Positions 51,967-62,401 are shown, counted from the first letter of the stretch. The stretch: DNA of 64,000 nt from Lysinibacillus sp. PLM2 (GCA_023168345.1 AP025689.1:3616001-3680000); one strand, 5' to 3'. Numbers and translations are program-made. Notes: generated from the letters alone by a model not told the origin.

Positions 51967-52909
51967 ATGCTCTCCCCCTAAATAACATGATTAAGAAGAT
52001 CGCACTGCCAATAACTGCGACTGTCACATTAACCGGTATTTCATATGGATAGATGATCACACGACCTATAATGTCACAAATTAATAGGAACACAATACCT
52101 AACACAGCTGTATGTGGTATCGTCTTTCTTAAATTATCGCCTAAATATAGAGATACAATATTAGGTACAATCAGTCCCAAAAATGGAATAACACCCACTG
52201 TAAGTACAACGGTTGTAGCGATGATTGCAACTAAAACAAGACCAATATTTAAAACAAATTTATAACTTAACCCTAAGTTTTTTGCAAAATCCTCACCCAT
52301 ACCTGCTACAGTAAATTTGTTCGCATATAAATAAGCCAAAATGATGGCTGGTACACTGAGATACAATAATTCATATCGCCCTGCGATAATCAATGTAAAA
52401 CTACCCATCAACCAAGAGGAGATATTTTGAAGCAAATCTGCTTCATAGGCAAAAAACGTTGTAACGGAAGATAATATATTACCATACATTATCCCAATCA
52501 ACGGCACAAAAATAACATCTTTAAACTTAATGCGATCTAAAATCTGCATGAAAACAAATGTACCTATTAGTGCAAACACAAAGCTAAAAATTACTTGCTG
52601 TGTATAGGTTACATTGGTGAAAAATAACATCGAAATGAGTATCCCTAACTTAGCAGCGTCTAAAGTACCTGCTGTAGTTGGAGAAACAAATTTGTTCCGA
52701 CTTAAGCTTTGCATTATTAAACCCGCAATACTCATCCCAGCGCCTGCTAAAATAATGGCTAGTAAGCGCGGTACACGACTAATTAAAAAGATTTGAGTCT
52801 CTTGTGATCCCCAATCAAGTAAATCAGTCGGCTTTATATCAATCGCACCAATAAATAGCGAAATAATCGATAGGATGATTGCTGCGACAATTAACATCCA
52901 CAGTCTCAT
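51953..52909 (-). CDS. yclN: Siderophore ABC transporter permease (YclN-like)
   Basis: This 318-residue FecCD-type permease is the first gene of the yclNOPQ-like locus. Motifs are RVPRLLAIILAGAGMSIAGLIMQ, TAGTLDAAKLG and VGVIPFLGLIVPNIV. The frame opens at 52921, but that ATG lies in the TGGGG site; the ATG at 52907-52909 is preferred. A strong promoter and Fur boxes lie upstream. Confidence 0.92.
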   Translation of the reverse strand: MRLWMLIVAAIILSIISLFIGAIDIKPTDLLDWGSQETQIFLISRVPRLLAIILAGAGMSIAGLIMQSLSRNKFVSPTTAGTLDAAKLGILISMLFFTNVTYTQQVIFSFVFALIGTFVFMQILDRIKFKDVIFVPLIGIMYGNILSSVTTFFAYEADLLQNISSWLMGSFTLIIAGRYELLYLSVPAIILAYLYANKFTVAGMGEDFAKNLGLSYKFVLNIGLVLVAIIATTVVLTVGVIPFLGLIVPNIVSLYLGDNLRKTIPHTAVLGIVFLLICDIIGRVIIYPYEIPVNVTVAVIGSAIFLIMLFRGRAYAKK

Positions 52910-52977
52910 TTTTATCCCCATATTCTATTTAATCTTTGAGTCTAATGAAAACCATTCTCAACTCGAGTACTTTCTTA

Positions 52978-53006
52978 ATTATAATCACAAATTTCACAAA
53001 AATCAA
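52978..53006 (-). promoter_or_regulatory. Promoter of yclNOP
   Basis: TTGATT (53001-53006), 17 bases, TATAAT (52978-52983) on the minus strand, about 70 bp before yclN. Confidence 0.75.
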
Positions 53007-53013
53007 TACGCAC

Positions 53014-53030
53014 TTGAGAATGATAATCAA
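53014..53030 (-). promoter_or_regulatory. Fur box upstream of yclN
   Basis: TTGATTATCATTCTCAA is an inverted-repeat Fur site directly upstream of the -35. A second, weaker match (TTGAGAATGGTTTTCA) lies at 52948-52963 downstream of the -10. Together they bracket the promoter. Confidence 0.75.
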
Positions 53031-53125
53031 ATGGATATGACTATTTTCACACAATTTTTACTTACCCTTATAATAAAGACATTAAGCTTGAAATCCTATT
53101 TATATAATTTCCTTATCAATTATGC

Positions 53126-53160
53126 AAAAAAAAGACGACTCCAAGATTAGGAAGTCATCT
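53126..53160 (-). terminator. Terminator after the DUF6612-like lipoprotein gene
   Basis: On the minus strand GATGACTTCC/GGAGTCGTC (one mismatch) with loop TAATCTT and a T7 tail. Confidence 0.8.
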
Positions 53161-53184
53161 TTACATTATTATTTCTTCAAATTA

Positions 53185-54075
53185 TTAGAATGTTAATTCA
53201 GTAGCAGTATCGATTACTTCTTGAGGTACTTCAATTGAACCGATTCCATTTATGTTAGAGAAAACCATTGATGTATCCATAATTACAGACTCTTCTGCTG
53301 TTGGATCCGCCAAATCCATAACCATTGTAATCTCTTCTGTGTCAAATGTGTCTTTATTGATTACTAGAACATAGCTTAAATCATTAATTTGAATAGCTGC
53401 AATTTCTTCTTCAGATCCAACAACACCAGTGCTTGCAATTTGTTCGTAGATGAAGTCAGTAAATTTTTCACCTGATGCATCCAACGTTAAAATGAATTGA
53501 TTGTCATTTTGTTCAAAAGTAAAGTCCTCTACAAAAGATTGTAACATCTCTAATTGTTGAGAAGCATCAGCTTGATTGGCTGCTTGCCCCAACATATCCT
53601 CATAATTGTCAATCGGCATTAGCATCCAAGCTTTTGACATTTCATCATACATATAGAATCCATCTTCAACCATATACATTTCATAACCTAACTTTACATC
53701 TTCACCAGTAGTTGGATCTACAGTTGTTGAGGCTCCCTTTGCATACATCGTCATTGGATCAATAGTCATGTCCATTACCATGTCGCTATTAACAGCAGTT
53801 TCCACACCACCACTTGTGATAGTTTGGTCCATTTTCACTTCAGCTGTTAAACTTGAGATTTCGTTTTGTCTTTCTATCGCTTTTTCAAAAACCTCTTCCA
53901 ATGTTAGATCGGAAACACTAGACTCCTCTTCCGTGGACTCTGGAGTTCCTTCATTTGTATTTTCACTTTCATTTTCTTCAGGTGTATTTTCAACAGGTGT
54001 TGCAGTACTGTTACATGCTGTTAATAATAAAGCAAATAAGCACGCAAGTAATAATGTCGACCACTTTTTCATCAT
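53185..54075 (-). CDS. Extracellular lipoprotein, DUF6612-like
   Basis: This 296-residue exported lipoprotein has the lipobox LLTAC, an acidic Glu/Thr/Ser-rich linker (about 25-55), and a beta-rich domain with repeated amphipathic strands (LTAEVKMDQTITSGG, SVIMDTSMVFSNINGIGSIEVPQEV) resembling LolA-like/DUF6612 proteins. Function is unknown. The ATG at 54073-54075 follows AAAGGA by 6 bases; earlier start codons in frame overlap that site. Single gene. Confidence 0.85.
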   Translation of the reverse strand: MMKKWSTLLLACLFALLLTACNSTATPVENTPEENESENTNEGTPESTEEESSVSDLTLEEVFEKAIERQNEISSLTAEVKMDQTITSGGVETAVNSDMVMDMTIDPMTMYAKGASTTVDPTTGEDVKLGYEMYMVEDGFYMYDEMSKAWMLMPIDNYEDMLGQAANQADASQQLEMLQSFVEDFTFEQNDNQFILTLDASGEKFTDFIYEQIASTGVVGSEEEIAAIQINDLSYVLVINKDTFDTEEITMVMDLADPTAEESVIMDTSMVFSNINGIGSIEVPQEVIDTATELTF

Positions 54076-54214
54076 TTTCAATCCTTTCAACCCATCTTTA
54101 TATCAATGGTTCTAATAATTAGGAAATAAAATTCGGGTATGGCTTTTTCCCATACCGCCATTATATTGTAAAATATAAACTTTATGACATAGGCTGAAAG
54201 TATTGAAATAATTT

Positions 54215-55504
54215 CTACTTTATTATTGCATATTGCTCAAATTTTTTATAATCTGCTTCCTTCAATTCTAATGAAATCAATGTGCCATTTTCTTCATATT
54301 CAGTAGTGATGATTGAGGCATTTTGATTCAGATAGGAAACAATATCTCCACGGTCAAATGGGATTAGCATTTTGCATTTTATATAATCGTCAAAAATTCT
54401 TAATCGTATCATTTCGATTAACTCGTCTAATCCAACATCTTCTTTTGCAGATAACCAAATGTTATTACCACTTATTAATGGATATGTCACATCAGCTTTA
54501 TCAGACTTGTTATACACATAAATTGTAGGAACATCTACTACACCAATTTCCTTAAGTGTTTGATTCGTAATGTCCATCATGAACTGATATTGTTCGTTGG
54601 ATACATCTACAACATGTAACAATAGGTCGGCATCTTTTGCTTCTTCTAGCGTTGATCTAAAAGCTCTAACAAGATGGTGTGGTAATTTACTAACAAAACC
54701 AACCGTATCCGTTAGTAAAAATGACTTATTATCATTTAGTTCAATATTACGAACTGATGTTTCTAATGTAGCAAATAACATATCCTTTTCAAAAACATGT
54801 TTACTTTCTTGTTGCCCCATTTTAAATAATAACTGGTTCATGATTGTCGACTTTCCAGCATTTGTATAACCAACTAACGATACTACTGGGACTTGATTTT
54901 TACGCCGTTTCTTCCGTTGTGTTTCTCGCTGATCTTTAATATTTTCTAATTCATTTTTCAATTTACTAATTTGGTCCTCAATTTTTCTGCGGTCTAATTC
55001 AAGTTTCGTTTCCCCAGCACCACGGTTTCTAAAGCCTCCTCCAGTGCCACCACCTTGACGAGATAGTGAAGCATGTAATCCAACTAATCTAGGAAGCATG
55101 TATTGTAGTTGAGCAAGTTGAACTTGTAGTTTCGCTTCACTTGTTTTAGCACGTCTTTCAAAGATATCAAGAATTAACATCGTTCGATCTATCACTTTAC
55201 AATCAAGATCATGTTCTAAGTTACGAATTTGAGAAGGCGACAGCTCGTCATTAAAAATAACAAGATTTGCTCCCGTCTCATCATATAAACTTTTTATCTC
55301 TTCAATTTTTCCTGTACCTACATAATGCGATGGTGTAACCCTTTCTAAATTCTGCGTAATAGTTCCAACAACTTCAACATCAAGGGCTTCTGCCAAATCC
55401 GCTAACTCTTCCATTGAGTATTGGAAATTACTTTCGTTTTGTAAATTTACACCCACTAATATTCCTTTTTCAATTAATACTTCAATTTCTTTCATATTGC
55501 TCAC
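54215..55504 (-). CDS. hflX: Ribosome-associated GTPase HflX
   Basis: This 429-residue GTPase splits stalled or hibernating ribosomes. The N-terminal HflX domain (VGTITQNLERVTPSHYVGTGKIEEIK, LSPSQIRNLEHDL) leads through the RQGGGTGGGFRNRGAGE glycine-rich linker to a helical segment, then the G domain: G1 GYTNAGKST, G3 DTVGF, G4 NKSD, G5 SAK. It starts with GTG 7 bases after GGAGG. The length fits the family. Confidence 0.94.
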   Translation of the reverse strand: MSNMKEIEVLIEKGILVGVNLQNESNFQYSMEELADLAEALDVEVVGTITQNLERVTPSHYVGTGKIEEIKSLYDETGANLVIFNDELSPSQIRNLEHDLDCKVIDRTMLILDIFERRAKTSEAKLQVQLAQLQYMLPRLVGLHASLSRQGGGTGGGFRNRGAGETKLELDRRKIEDQISKLKNELENIKDQRETQRKKRRKNQVPVVSLVGYTNAGKSTIMNQLLFKMGQQESKHVFEKDMLFATLETSVRNIELNDNKSFLLTDTVGFVSKLPHHLVRAFRSTLEEAKDADLLLHVVDVSNEQYQFMMDITNQTLKEIGVVDVPTIYVYNKSDKADVTYPLISGNNIWLSAKEDVGLDELIEMIRLRIFDDYIKCKMLIPFDRGDIVSYLNQNASIITTEYEENGTLISLELKEADYKKFEQYAIIK

Positions 55505-55570
55505 AGATTTTCCTCCAACATTAAGGGTTAATAGTATTCCACTTCTTTATTATATCCTTTTACAGAAAAA

Positions 55571-55606
55571 TAAAGACCCGTAACAATTTAGGTTACGGGT
55601 CTTTTA
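55571..55606 (-). terminator. Intrinsic terminator after putP
   Basis: A perfect 13-bp stem AAAGACCCGTAAC/GTTACGGGTCTTT with a 7-nt loop and T-rich tails. Confidence 0.9.
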
Positions 55607-55619
55607 AGAGTTTTAGTAG

Positions 55620-57128
55620 TTATTTTTCTTCTCTTTCAGATTTTAAAAGAGCTAATGTTTCATCAAATTCTTTATCAATCTCAGCATTTGGTTTATAAGT
55701 AATTAAACTTACAACAACAGCAAAAATTAGACCAAGAACGAAGCCTGGTACGATTTCGTATAAACCGAAGAAGTTATCTTTAATTGCTGGCACTGTACCC
55801 CATACGTAAGCAACAACTGCTCCGACGATCATACCAGCTAAAGCACCAATATTCGTAAGCTTTCTCCAATATAACGCTAAAAGTATTACTGGACCAAATG
55901 CAGCACCAAATCCAGCCCATGCAAATCCAACTAAATCTAAAATTGAATTTTCAGGATCTAAAGCAAGGAAAAAGGCAACGATTGCTACGATTAATACCGC
56001 TAAACGTCCACCAGCTACATAGTGTTTATCTGAAGCTGTTTTGTTAAATAGAGCTTTATAAATATCTTCAACTAAAGCTGAAGATGTAACGATTAATTGA
56101 GAAGCAATTGTACTCATGATTGCAGCTAAAATAGCAGCAAGCATAATACCTGCAATGAATGGGTGGAATAAAATTTGTCCCATTGAAATAAAGATTGTTT
56201 CTGCATCAAAGTCAGAATTTAACATATTATTTTGTTGGAAATAAGCTAAACCAACTAACGCTGTTCCTATAGCACCAAATAAGCTTAGGATCATCCAGCC
56301 TATACCAATACGACGAGCTTGTTTTGTTTCTTTAACAGATTTGATCGCCATAAATCGAACAATAATATGTGGTTGTCCAAAATAACCTAGTCCCCATGCT
56401 ACTGCTGAAATTACACCAGCAACTGTTGCTGTAGACGCAAACAGATTTAAATGTTCCGGATTAACAGCTTGAATAGAAGCGACTGTTTCACCAAATCCAC
56501 CTGTTACAAAGATCCCTACAATTGGCACTAAAATTAATGCTAAGAACATGATTAACCCTTGTAAGAAGTCTGTGTAACTTACAGCTAAGAATCCACCAAA
56601 TAACGTATAACCAACAGTGACGATAGAAACTACTAACATACCTGTAAAATAATCCATTCCAAATGCACTTTGGAAGAACTTACCGCCAGATACCATCCCA
56701 GATGATACATAGAATGTGAAAAATACTAAAATGATAATTCCCGAAACAATACGAATTAGTTTTGTATTATCACGAAGACGATTGTCTAAGAAACTTGGAA
56801 TGGTAATAGAATCACTTGAAACTTGCGTATACACACGTAAACGTGGCGCAACTAAAATATAATTTAACCAAGCCCCTATTGTTAAACCAATTGCTATCCA
56901 TGCCTCTACCATGCCAGATAGATAAATTGCACCTGGTAACCCCATTAGTAACCAGCCAGACATATCTGCTGCTCCAGCACTTAATGCCGTTACAGCTGGC
57001 CCAAGTCCACGTCCACCTAACATATAATCATTTAAGCTAGACGTTCTTTTATAAGCATACCAACCGATTAAAATCATCGCTGCCATATAAACAACGATTG
57101 CTATCGCTTGCCATGTTAAATCGCTCAT
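55620..57128 (-). CDS. putP: Sodium/proline symporter PutP
   Basis: This 502-residue, 13-helix sodium:solute symporter family protein has the proline-type signature (GGRGLGPAVTALSAGAADMSGWLLMGLPGA, GYTLFGGFLAVSYTDFLQG, GLGYFGQPHIIVRFMAI). It imports proline as nutrient or osmolyte; OpuE and PutP types are not separable by eye. AGAGGGGG precedes the ATG. No put catabolic genes are adjacent, so an osmotic role is as likely as a nutritional one. Confidence 0.93.
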   Translation of the reverse strand: MSDLTWQAIAIVVYMAAMILIGWYAYKRTSSLNDYMLGGRGLGPAVTALSAGAADMSGWLLMGLPGAIYLSGMVEAWIAIGLTIGAWLNYILVAPRLRVYTQVSSDSITIPSFLDNRLRDNTKLIRIVSGIIILVFFTFYVSSGMVSGGKFFQSAFGMDYFTGMLVVSIVTVGYTLFGGFLAVSYTDFLQGLIMFLALILVPIVGIFVTGGFGETVASIQAVNPEHLNLFASTATVAGVISAVAWGLGYFGQPHIIVRFMAIKSVKETKQARRIGIGWMILSLFGAIGTALVGLAYFQQNNMLNSDFDAETIFISMGQILFHPFIAGIMLAAILAAIMSTIASQLIVTSSALVEDIYKALFNKTASDKHYVAGGRLAVLIVAIVAFFLALDPENSILDLVGFAWAGFGAAFGPVILLALYWRKLTNIGALAGMIVGAVVAYVWGTVPAIKDNFFGLYEIVPGFVLGLIFAVVVSLITYKPNAEIDKEFDETLALLKSEREEK

Positions 57129-57390
57129 ATTATTTCCCCCTCTATTACAAAAGTAATGATTTTAGCGTCCTAGTATAGAAGTATATTTCATTTTTCAGAA
57201 CACTTATCCTTTTAATTAATTTAACACATTTTGAACAATTTGTGACTAAAATTATTAAAAAATTCAATAATAAATAGTTTTCTTTAAATAATTTATTCGT
57301 TATTATAATTTTCTAAAGATTCTAATAATGTATATTTTCTTTTTTGTGATAAACTATTCTTAACCACTCTTTTTGGAGGATGCTAATCAA

Positions 57391-58551
57391 ATGGAATTTG
57401 CACAAATGAAACAAGAGATTATTACACGAGTTTTCCAACAGGAACTTGTAAACGCTACAATTAGCCAACCAAGGCAAAAGTCTAATGAAATTAAAAGAAT
57501 TAAATTAAAACCACTATTACTAAAAGATGTCTATCATATTCAATTCGAATATCAGTATGAGCGTATTCTAAAACATGAAAATATTATATTAGAAAACTTT
57601 ACTGAACATTTTGAAAAAATTTTAGATGGGTTTAGACAACTACATCTTCAATTTACAAATGAGACAATTCAAATACAGTTAACAAAGAAAAATAAAGTCT
57701 TTTGGAAAAGTGAAGAAAGTCCCGATAAGGCGGTTAATTTATCCCACAATCGAAAAAAGAAATATTTACTTGATGAAGCTACACCATACCCTTTTTTAAT
57801 ACGTCTAGGTGTACAAACAATTGATGGAAAAGTTAAAAAGCAAAAGTTTGATAAATTCAAACAAATAAATCGTTTTTTAGAGTTTATTCACGACTGTTTA
57901 GACTATCTTCCAAAAGATAAACAAATAAGAATTTTGGACTTCGGTTCAGGAAAGTCCTATTTAACCTTCGCTCTGTATTATTATTTAAAAGTTGAAAAGG
58001 GATTAAATATAAAAGTTACAGGTCTTGATTTAAAAAAGGAAGTTATCGAAGAATGCAGACAGATTGCCGAGGATTTAAATTATGAGGATCTTGAATTTTT
58101 AGTTGGAGACATAAACGAATATAACGAAGAAACATCTGTTGATATGGTTGTTACCTTACATGCCTGCGATGTTGCAACGGATATGGCTCTTGCAAGGGCT
58201 GTTAGATGGGGTGCAAAAGTTATTCTTAGTGTGCCTTGCTGCCAGCATGAGCTTAATCGTCAGTTAGATGCACCTGCTTTAGATATCATGACACAGCATG
58301 GATTAATAAGAGAACGGTTTGCTTCGCTTGCAACAGATTCTATAAGAGCTGAAATTTTGTCTTTAGTTGGCTATGAAACACAAATTTTAGAATTTATTGA
58401 TATTGAGCATACCCCTAAAAACATTTTAATCCGTGCCTTTTATACTGGTAAGAAACCAACGCGTGAACAACAAAATCGTTATCATAGTTTTGTTCAGTTT
58501 TTATCGGCGAAACCATTTTTGGAAAATGAACTACAGGAATATCTAAAATAG
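57391..58551 (+). CDS. Class I SAM-dependent methyltransferase (METTL25/RRNAD1-like)
   Basis: This 386-residue protein has an N-terminal region of about 170 residues with no recognised fold and a C-terminal Rossmann methyltransferase: IRILDFGSGKSYLTFALYY (SAM loop), VTGLDLKKEVIEECR, LEFLVGDINEY, VTLHACDVATDMAL and a PCCQHEL motif. The PCCQHE signature places it with Methyltransf_32/METTL25-type proteins, whose substrate may be RNA. GGAGG is 11 bases before the ATG at 57391. Single gene with its own terminator. Confidence 0.88.
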   Translation: MEFAQMKQEIITRVFQQELVNATISQPRQKSNEIKRIKLKPLLLKDVYHIQFEYQYERILKHENIILENFTEHFEKILDGFRQLHLQFTNETIQIQLTKKNKVFWKSEESPDKAVNLSHNRKKKYLLDEATPYPFLIRLGVQTIDGKVKKQKFDKFKQINRFLEFIHDCLDYLPKDKQIRILDFGSGKSYLTFALYYYLKVEKGLNIKVTGLDLKKEVIEECRQIAEDLNYEDLEFLVGDINEYNEETSVDMVVTLHACDVATDMALARAVRWGAKVILSVPCCQHELNRQLDAPALDIMTQHGLIRERFASLATDSIRAEILSLVGYETQILEFIDIEHTPKNILIRAFYTGKKPTREQQNRYHSFVQFLSAKPFLENELQEYLK

Positions 58552-58578
58552 ATACGAATATAATGAATAATAATATTT

Positions 58579-58629
58579 CAGGCAAGTATATTTTGGTGTA
58601 AATCACTCAATCTATACTTGCCTTTATTT
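58579..58629 (+). terminator. Terminator after the methyltransferase gene
   Basis: Perfect stem AGGCAAGTATA/TATACTTGCCT with a loop of about 22 nt and a TTATTTAT tail. Confidence 0.7.
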
Positions 58630-58770
58630 ATAAAATTATTGTCTTTAAATGTTACATTTATGTAAATTTTGTAGATTTCAATAGTTCAATTGTATAGATT
58701 TTGTAATTATTTTGTTATTATTATATAGGTTTTCAAGTAGTAATATCTTACGTATATCAGGAGGCATTTC

Positions 58771-59391
58771 ATGTTTAGTTCTAGAAAACAAGATCCATTT
58801 TTTTTATCATTGCAGAAAATTGCTGAAAATATGAGAGAAGCAATTCATTATGCCAATAATGCAAAATTTGAATCCATATCAGATTTGAAAGAAGTTTCAA
58901 TCAAAATGAAGCAATATGAAACTTATGGTGATAATCTAATCCATGAGTTAATTGTCATGTTAAACAAGTCTTTCATGACACCTATTGAAAGGGAAGATAT
59001 TTTAGCCCTTGCCAATAGACTAGATGATGTATTAGATGGTGCAGAGCACTGTATAGCACACTTTGAAATGTTCTCATTTACCGAGCTTGACGAATCCATG
59101 CGTACTTTTCTTGAGTATATAACGAAAAGTGCTGACGAAATCGTTGCTGCTATTGAATTACTAAATAAGAAAAATTTAATCAATATGAGAAAACATATCA
59201 TTCTTATTAAGGATTACGAAAGAGAATGTGATGAAGTATCAAGATCTTCTATTAAACAATTATTCCTTAAAGAGAAAGATCCTATTCGCTTAATAAAGTT
59301 TAGAGACATTTATAATCAATTAGAGGACATTGCTGATTACTGTCAAAATGTAGCTAATACTCTCGAAACGATTATTATGCGAAACGCTTAG
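58771..59391 (+). CDS. DUF47/PhoU-like phosphate transport accessory protein (YkaA-like)
   Basis: This 206-residue all-helical protein of the DUF47 family is a PhoU-like bundle that accompanies Pit transporters. The metal-binding-type motif pairs (Glu/Asp in YGDNLIHEL and REDILALANRLDDVLDG; ECDEVSR, EDIADYCQNVANT) are as in PhoU. It is 11 bp upstream of pit and certainly cotranscribed. It probably tunes the transporter. Confidence 0.92.
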   Translation: MFSSRKQDPFFLSLQKIAENMREAIHYANNAKFESISDLKEVSIKMKQYETYGDNLIHELIVMLNKSFMTPIEREDILALANRLDDVLDGAEHCIAHFEMFSFTELDESMRTFLEYITKSADEIVAAIELLNKKNLINMRKHIILIKDYERECDEVSRSSIKQLFLKEKDPIRLIKFRDIYNQLEDIADYCQNVANTLETIIMRNA

Positions 59392-59402
59392 GGAGAATTT
59401 TT

Positions 59403-60419
59403 ATGGATACAATATTAATCATCACTATTTTAGTCGTAATATTTGCACTTGCTTTCGACTTTATTAACGGGTTTCATGACACTGCCAATGCCATCGCAAC
59501 TTCTGTTTCAACACGTGCTCTCCCACCAAGAGTTGCAGTCTTGTTAGCGGCTGTTATGAACTTTTTGGGAGCGATTACCTTTGTCGGTGTTGCAAAAGCA
59601 ATCGCAAAAGACATCGTAGATCCATTTTCATTAAACAGTGCTGCTGATGATACTACAGGGACAATTGTTATTTTGGCAGCTTTATTATCGGCGATCACTT
59701 GGAATTTACTGACATGGTATTTCGGTATACCTTCTAGTTCTTCTCATACATTAATCGGTTCAATAGCTGGTGCTGCTGTTGCGGCAGCCGGCTTTGATAG
59801 ATTGAATTATGAAGGCTTTACTAGTATCATCATTGGCTTAATCGCTTCACCCTTCCTTGCTCTGGCAGTTGGGTTTATCTTTATGAGTATATTTAAATTA
59901 CTGTTTAAAAACTTAAATCTTTATCGAACGAATAAAGGGTTTAGAACATTACAAATCTTTACCGCTGCACTCCAATCCTTTACCCACGGTACAAACGATG
60001 CACAAAAGGCAATGGGAATAATTACAATGGCATTAATTGCATCTGGATTGCAAACCGATGATAGTGTACAGGATTGGGTTCGTATTTCATGTGCAATTGC
60101 AATGGGACTGGGAACGTCCATTGGTGGCTATAAAATTATTAAAACTGTCGGTACAAAAATTATGAAGATTAGACCAGTAAACGGAGCCGCAGCAGATTTA
60201 GCCTCAGCGAGCATAATTTTCGGAGCAACCCTGATTCATTTACCCGTTTCAACAACTCACGTTATTTCCTCAGCTATTATGGGTGTAGGATCGGCTCAAA
60301 GAGTTAAAGGCGTTAAATGGGGAGTTGCGAGAAAAATTGTTTTAACTTGGTTAATAACTATGCCAATTTCTGCAGTTATGGCGGCGATTATTTATGAAAT
60401 TTTAAATATTTTCTTCTAA
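59403..60419 (+). CDS. pit: Low-affinity inorganic phosphate transporter Pit
   Basis: This 338-residue PiT-family transporter of about ten helices imports metal-phosphate with protons. The two inverted repeats carry FDFINGFHDTANAIATS and AALQSFTHGTNDAQKAMG, the family signatures, plus SSSHTLIGS and STTHVISSAIMG. Length and operon with the DUF47 gene match B. subtilis ykaA-pit. AGGGAG precedes the ATG. Confidence 0.95.
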   Translation: MDTILIITILVVIFALAFDFINGFHDTANAIATSVSTRALPPRVAVLLAAVMNFLGAITFVGVAKAIAKDIVDPFSLNSAADDTTGTIVILAALLSAITWNLLTWYFGIPSSSSHTLIGSIAGAAVAAAGFDRLNYEGFTSIIIGLIASPFLALAVGFIFMSIFKLLFKNLNLYRTNKGFRTLQIFTAALQSFTHGTNDAQKAMGIITMALIASGLQTDDSVQDWVRISCAIAMGLGTSIGGYKIIKTVGTKIMKIRPVNGAAADLASASIIFGATLIHLPVSTTHVISSAIMGVGSAQRVKGVKWGVARKIVLTWLITMPISAVMAAIIYEILNIFF

Positions 60420-60490
60420 TTGCTATTTAAATTCAAACGCCTTTTATTTATAAAATTAAAAAAATCTGACACAGTTTCTATCAGATAAAT

Positions 60491-60526
60491 AGGAATGAGT
60501 TCATAAATGCGAACTCATTCCTTTTT
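60491..60526 (+). terminator. Intrinsic terminator after pit
   Basis: A perfect 12-bp stem AGGAATGAGTTC/GAACTCATTCCT with an 8-nt loop and a TTTTTAATTTTT tail. Confidence 0.9.
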
Positions 60527-60578
60527 AATTTTTGTATTTAATGTGCTTTTAACAGTAAAAAAAGTCCAGTAACTGAAT

Positions 60579-60605
60579 TAAAACCATTTATACTTATTCC
60601 GATAA
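60579..60605 (+). promoter_or_regulatory. Sigma-D promoter of the chemotaxis receptor gene
   Basis: TAAA (60579-60582), 15 bases, TCCGATAA (60598-60605) closely matches the flagellar sigma-D consensus TAAA-N15-GCCGATAT. It is about 85 bp upstream of the start and downstream of the pit terminator. Confidence 0.7.
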
Positions 60606-60688
60606 ATAACTGGTATACCTATTTAAGTTACGAATAGGTTTTCATACATTAAATTTTTCATCCAGGGCAGTTACTTAAGGAGGATAAC

Positions 60689-62401
60689 ATGAAATTTTTG
60701 AAAAACTTAAAAGTGGTACAAAAGCTTATTTTATTAATTACAATTTTCGCCGTTTCTATTATAGCAATAGGATTAGTAACCTTTAGTAGCCTTTCAAGTA
60801 CGGTAAAAAGTACTGAAACAATTTACAATGACAAATTATTACCAAGTCAATTATTTAATTCGATTAATGTAAATAGTCGCGGCATTACAGCTGGTTTGAT
60901 GGAATTAATGGTTACGAAAGATATTGGGAGAAATGACTTTTTAAGTGAGGATTTAGATGAAGATATGGAAGAAATCCAAGATTTGTTGGATCAATTAAAT
61001 TCCATGTCATTTCAGAACGAAATAGAAAAGAAATTAGAAGAGCTAAGTACAATAAATGCAGAATTAAATGAATACAGAAATCAAGTAAGAAATTTAGCTA
61101 TTCTAAATAAAAATGAAGAAGCCTATACAGTCTTTCTTAACCAGCTGGAACCAAAACGGTTACAATTCGTTGAGATATTGGACAGCATTGAAGAGTTAAA
61201 TGCTAGTGAAGCACAGAAATCCTATGATGAAGCAGTTAACACTGCCCATCAGGCAAATACGGCTGTATTTAGCACTGTTATTCTTTCCTTAATAATTTCA
61301 ATCATTTTGGGACTTTTCATTTCAAGACTGATTACTGCTCCGATTAAAAATATTCAAAAACTATTAGGTCAAGTTGAGAATGGGAATCTTGCTGTTAAAG
61401 GGGAGTATCAATCTAAAGATGAAATTGGTATGTTGAATGCATCTTTCAACAAAATGATTGACAGTGTAAGAACAGTGATTGGTACAGTGGGTAATACTTC
61501 CGAACAGGTTGCGGCTGCATCCGAGGAATTAAGTGCAAGTGCTGAACAAAGTACACAAGCTAGTGAGCACATATCTGCAACAACTCAAGAACTTGTTGTT
61601 GGAGCTGAAAAACAGGTCGAGATTATTAAGGGTAGTACTCATCTTATAGAAGAGCTAAATTTAGGTACAGAACAAATTGTTATCAATTCAGAAATCGTAT
61701 CAAATACCGTAAATGAAGCATCACGACTTTCTTCAGAAGGAAGAAAAGTTATTAATGATGTAAACAACCAGATGGAATTCATTGATCGTACAGTAACATC
61801 TTTAGTAGATGCATTTACGGAATTATCAAACCGTTCAAAAGAAATTGGCCAAATCATTGAAGTAATTACAAGTATTGCAGCACAAACAAATCTACTTGCA
61901 CTTAATGCTGCTATAGAAGCGGCAAGAGCTGGAGAACATGGAAAAGGATTTGCCGTTGTTGCAGATGAGGTTCGTAAGCTCGCTGAAGAATCTGCACATT
62001 CAGCTCAGCAAATCAATCATTTAATTGCAGCAATCCAACAAAATACTGATCAAACGATGATGACTGTTAACGAGGCAACTGGAGAAGTTAAACAGGGCAT
62101 TTCGGTGGTTCAAATTGCTGGAAATACATTTGGTGAAATTGAATCGGTTATTACTGAAGCCGTTCCTCAAATTGAAAAAATAAAAGTAAATGTTCAGAAA
62201 TTATTATCAGGAATGAGTCATGTTAATAGTTCGATTGCTGAAGTAAATGAAGTAGCAACAGAAACAGCAGCGGGTACTCAAACTGTTACAGCAGCTACAG
62301 AAGAACAACTCGCATCGATGGAAGAAATATCGTCTTCCTCACAATCTCTTGCAGATTTAGCTGAGAACCTTCAAGCACTTATTAAACAGTTTAAAATTTA
62401 A
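60689..62401 (+). CDS. Methyl-accepting chemotaxis protein
   Basis: This 570-residue chemoreceptor has TM1 at about 12-33, a helical extracellular ligand domain (about 35-190, four-helix bundle type), TM2 at about 192-212, HAMP (about 213-265) and a long cytoplasmic signalling coiled coil. The conserved hairpin tip is [45 protein letters not shown]. The ligand is unknown. AAGGAGG is 6 bases before the ATG. A sigma-D-type promoter ties it to the motility regulon. Confidence 0.94.
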   Translation: MKFLKNLKVVQKLILLITIFAVSIIAIGLVTFSSLSSTVKSTETIYNDKLLPSQLFNSINVNSRGITAGLMELMVTKDIGRNDFLSEDLDEDMEEIQDLLDQLNSMSFQNEIEKKLEELSTINAELNEYRNQVRNLAILNKNEEAYTVFLNQLEPKRLQFVEILDSIEELNASEAQKSYDEAVNTAHQANTAVFSTVILSLIISIILGLFISRLITAPIKNIQKLLGQVENGNLAVKGEYQSKDEIGMLNASFNKMIDSVRTVIGTVGNTSEQVAAASEELSASAEQSTQASEHISATTQELVVGAEKQVEIIKGSTHLIEELNLGTEQIVINSEIVSNTVNEASRLSSEGRKVINDVNNQMEFIDRTVTSLVDAFTELSNRSKEIGQIIEVITSIAAQTNLLALNAAIEAARAGEHGKGFAVVADEVRKLAEESAHSAQQINHLIAAIQQNTDQTMMTVNEATGEVKQGISVVQIAGNTFGEIESVITEAVPQIEKIKVNVQKLLSGMSHVNSSIAEVNEVATETAAGTQTVTAATEEQLASMEEISSSSQSLADLAENLQALIKQFKI

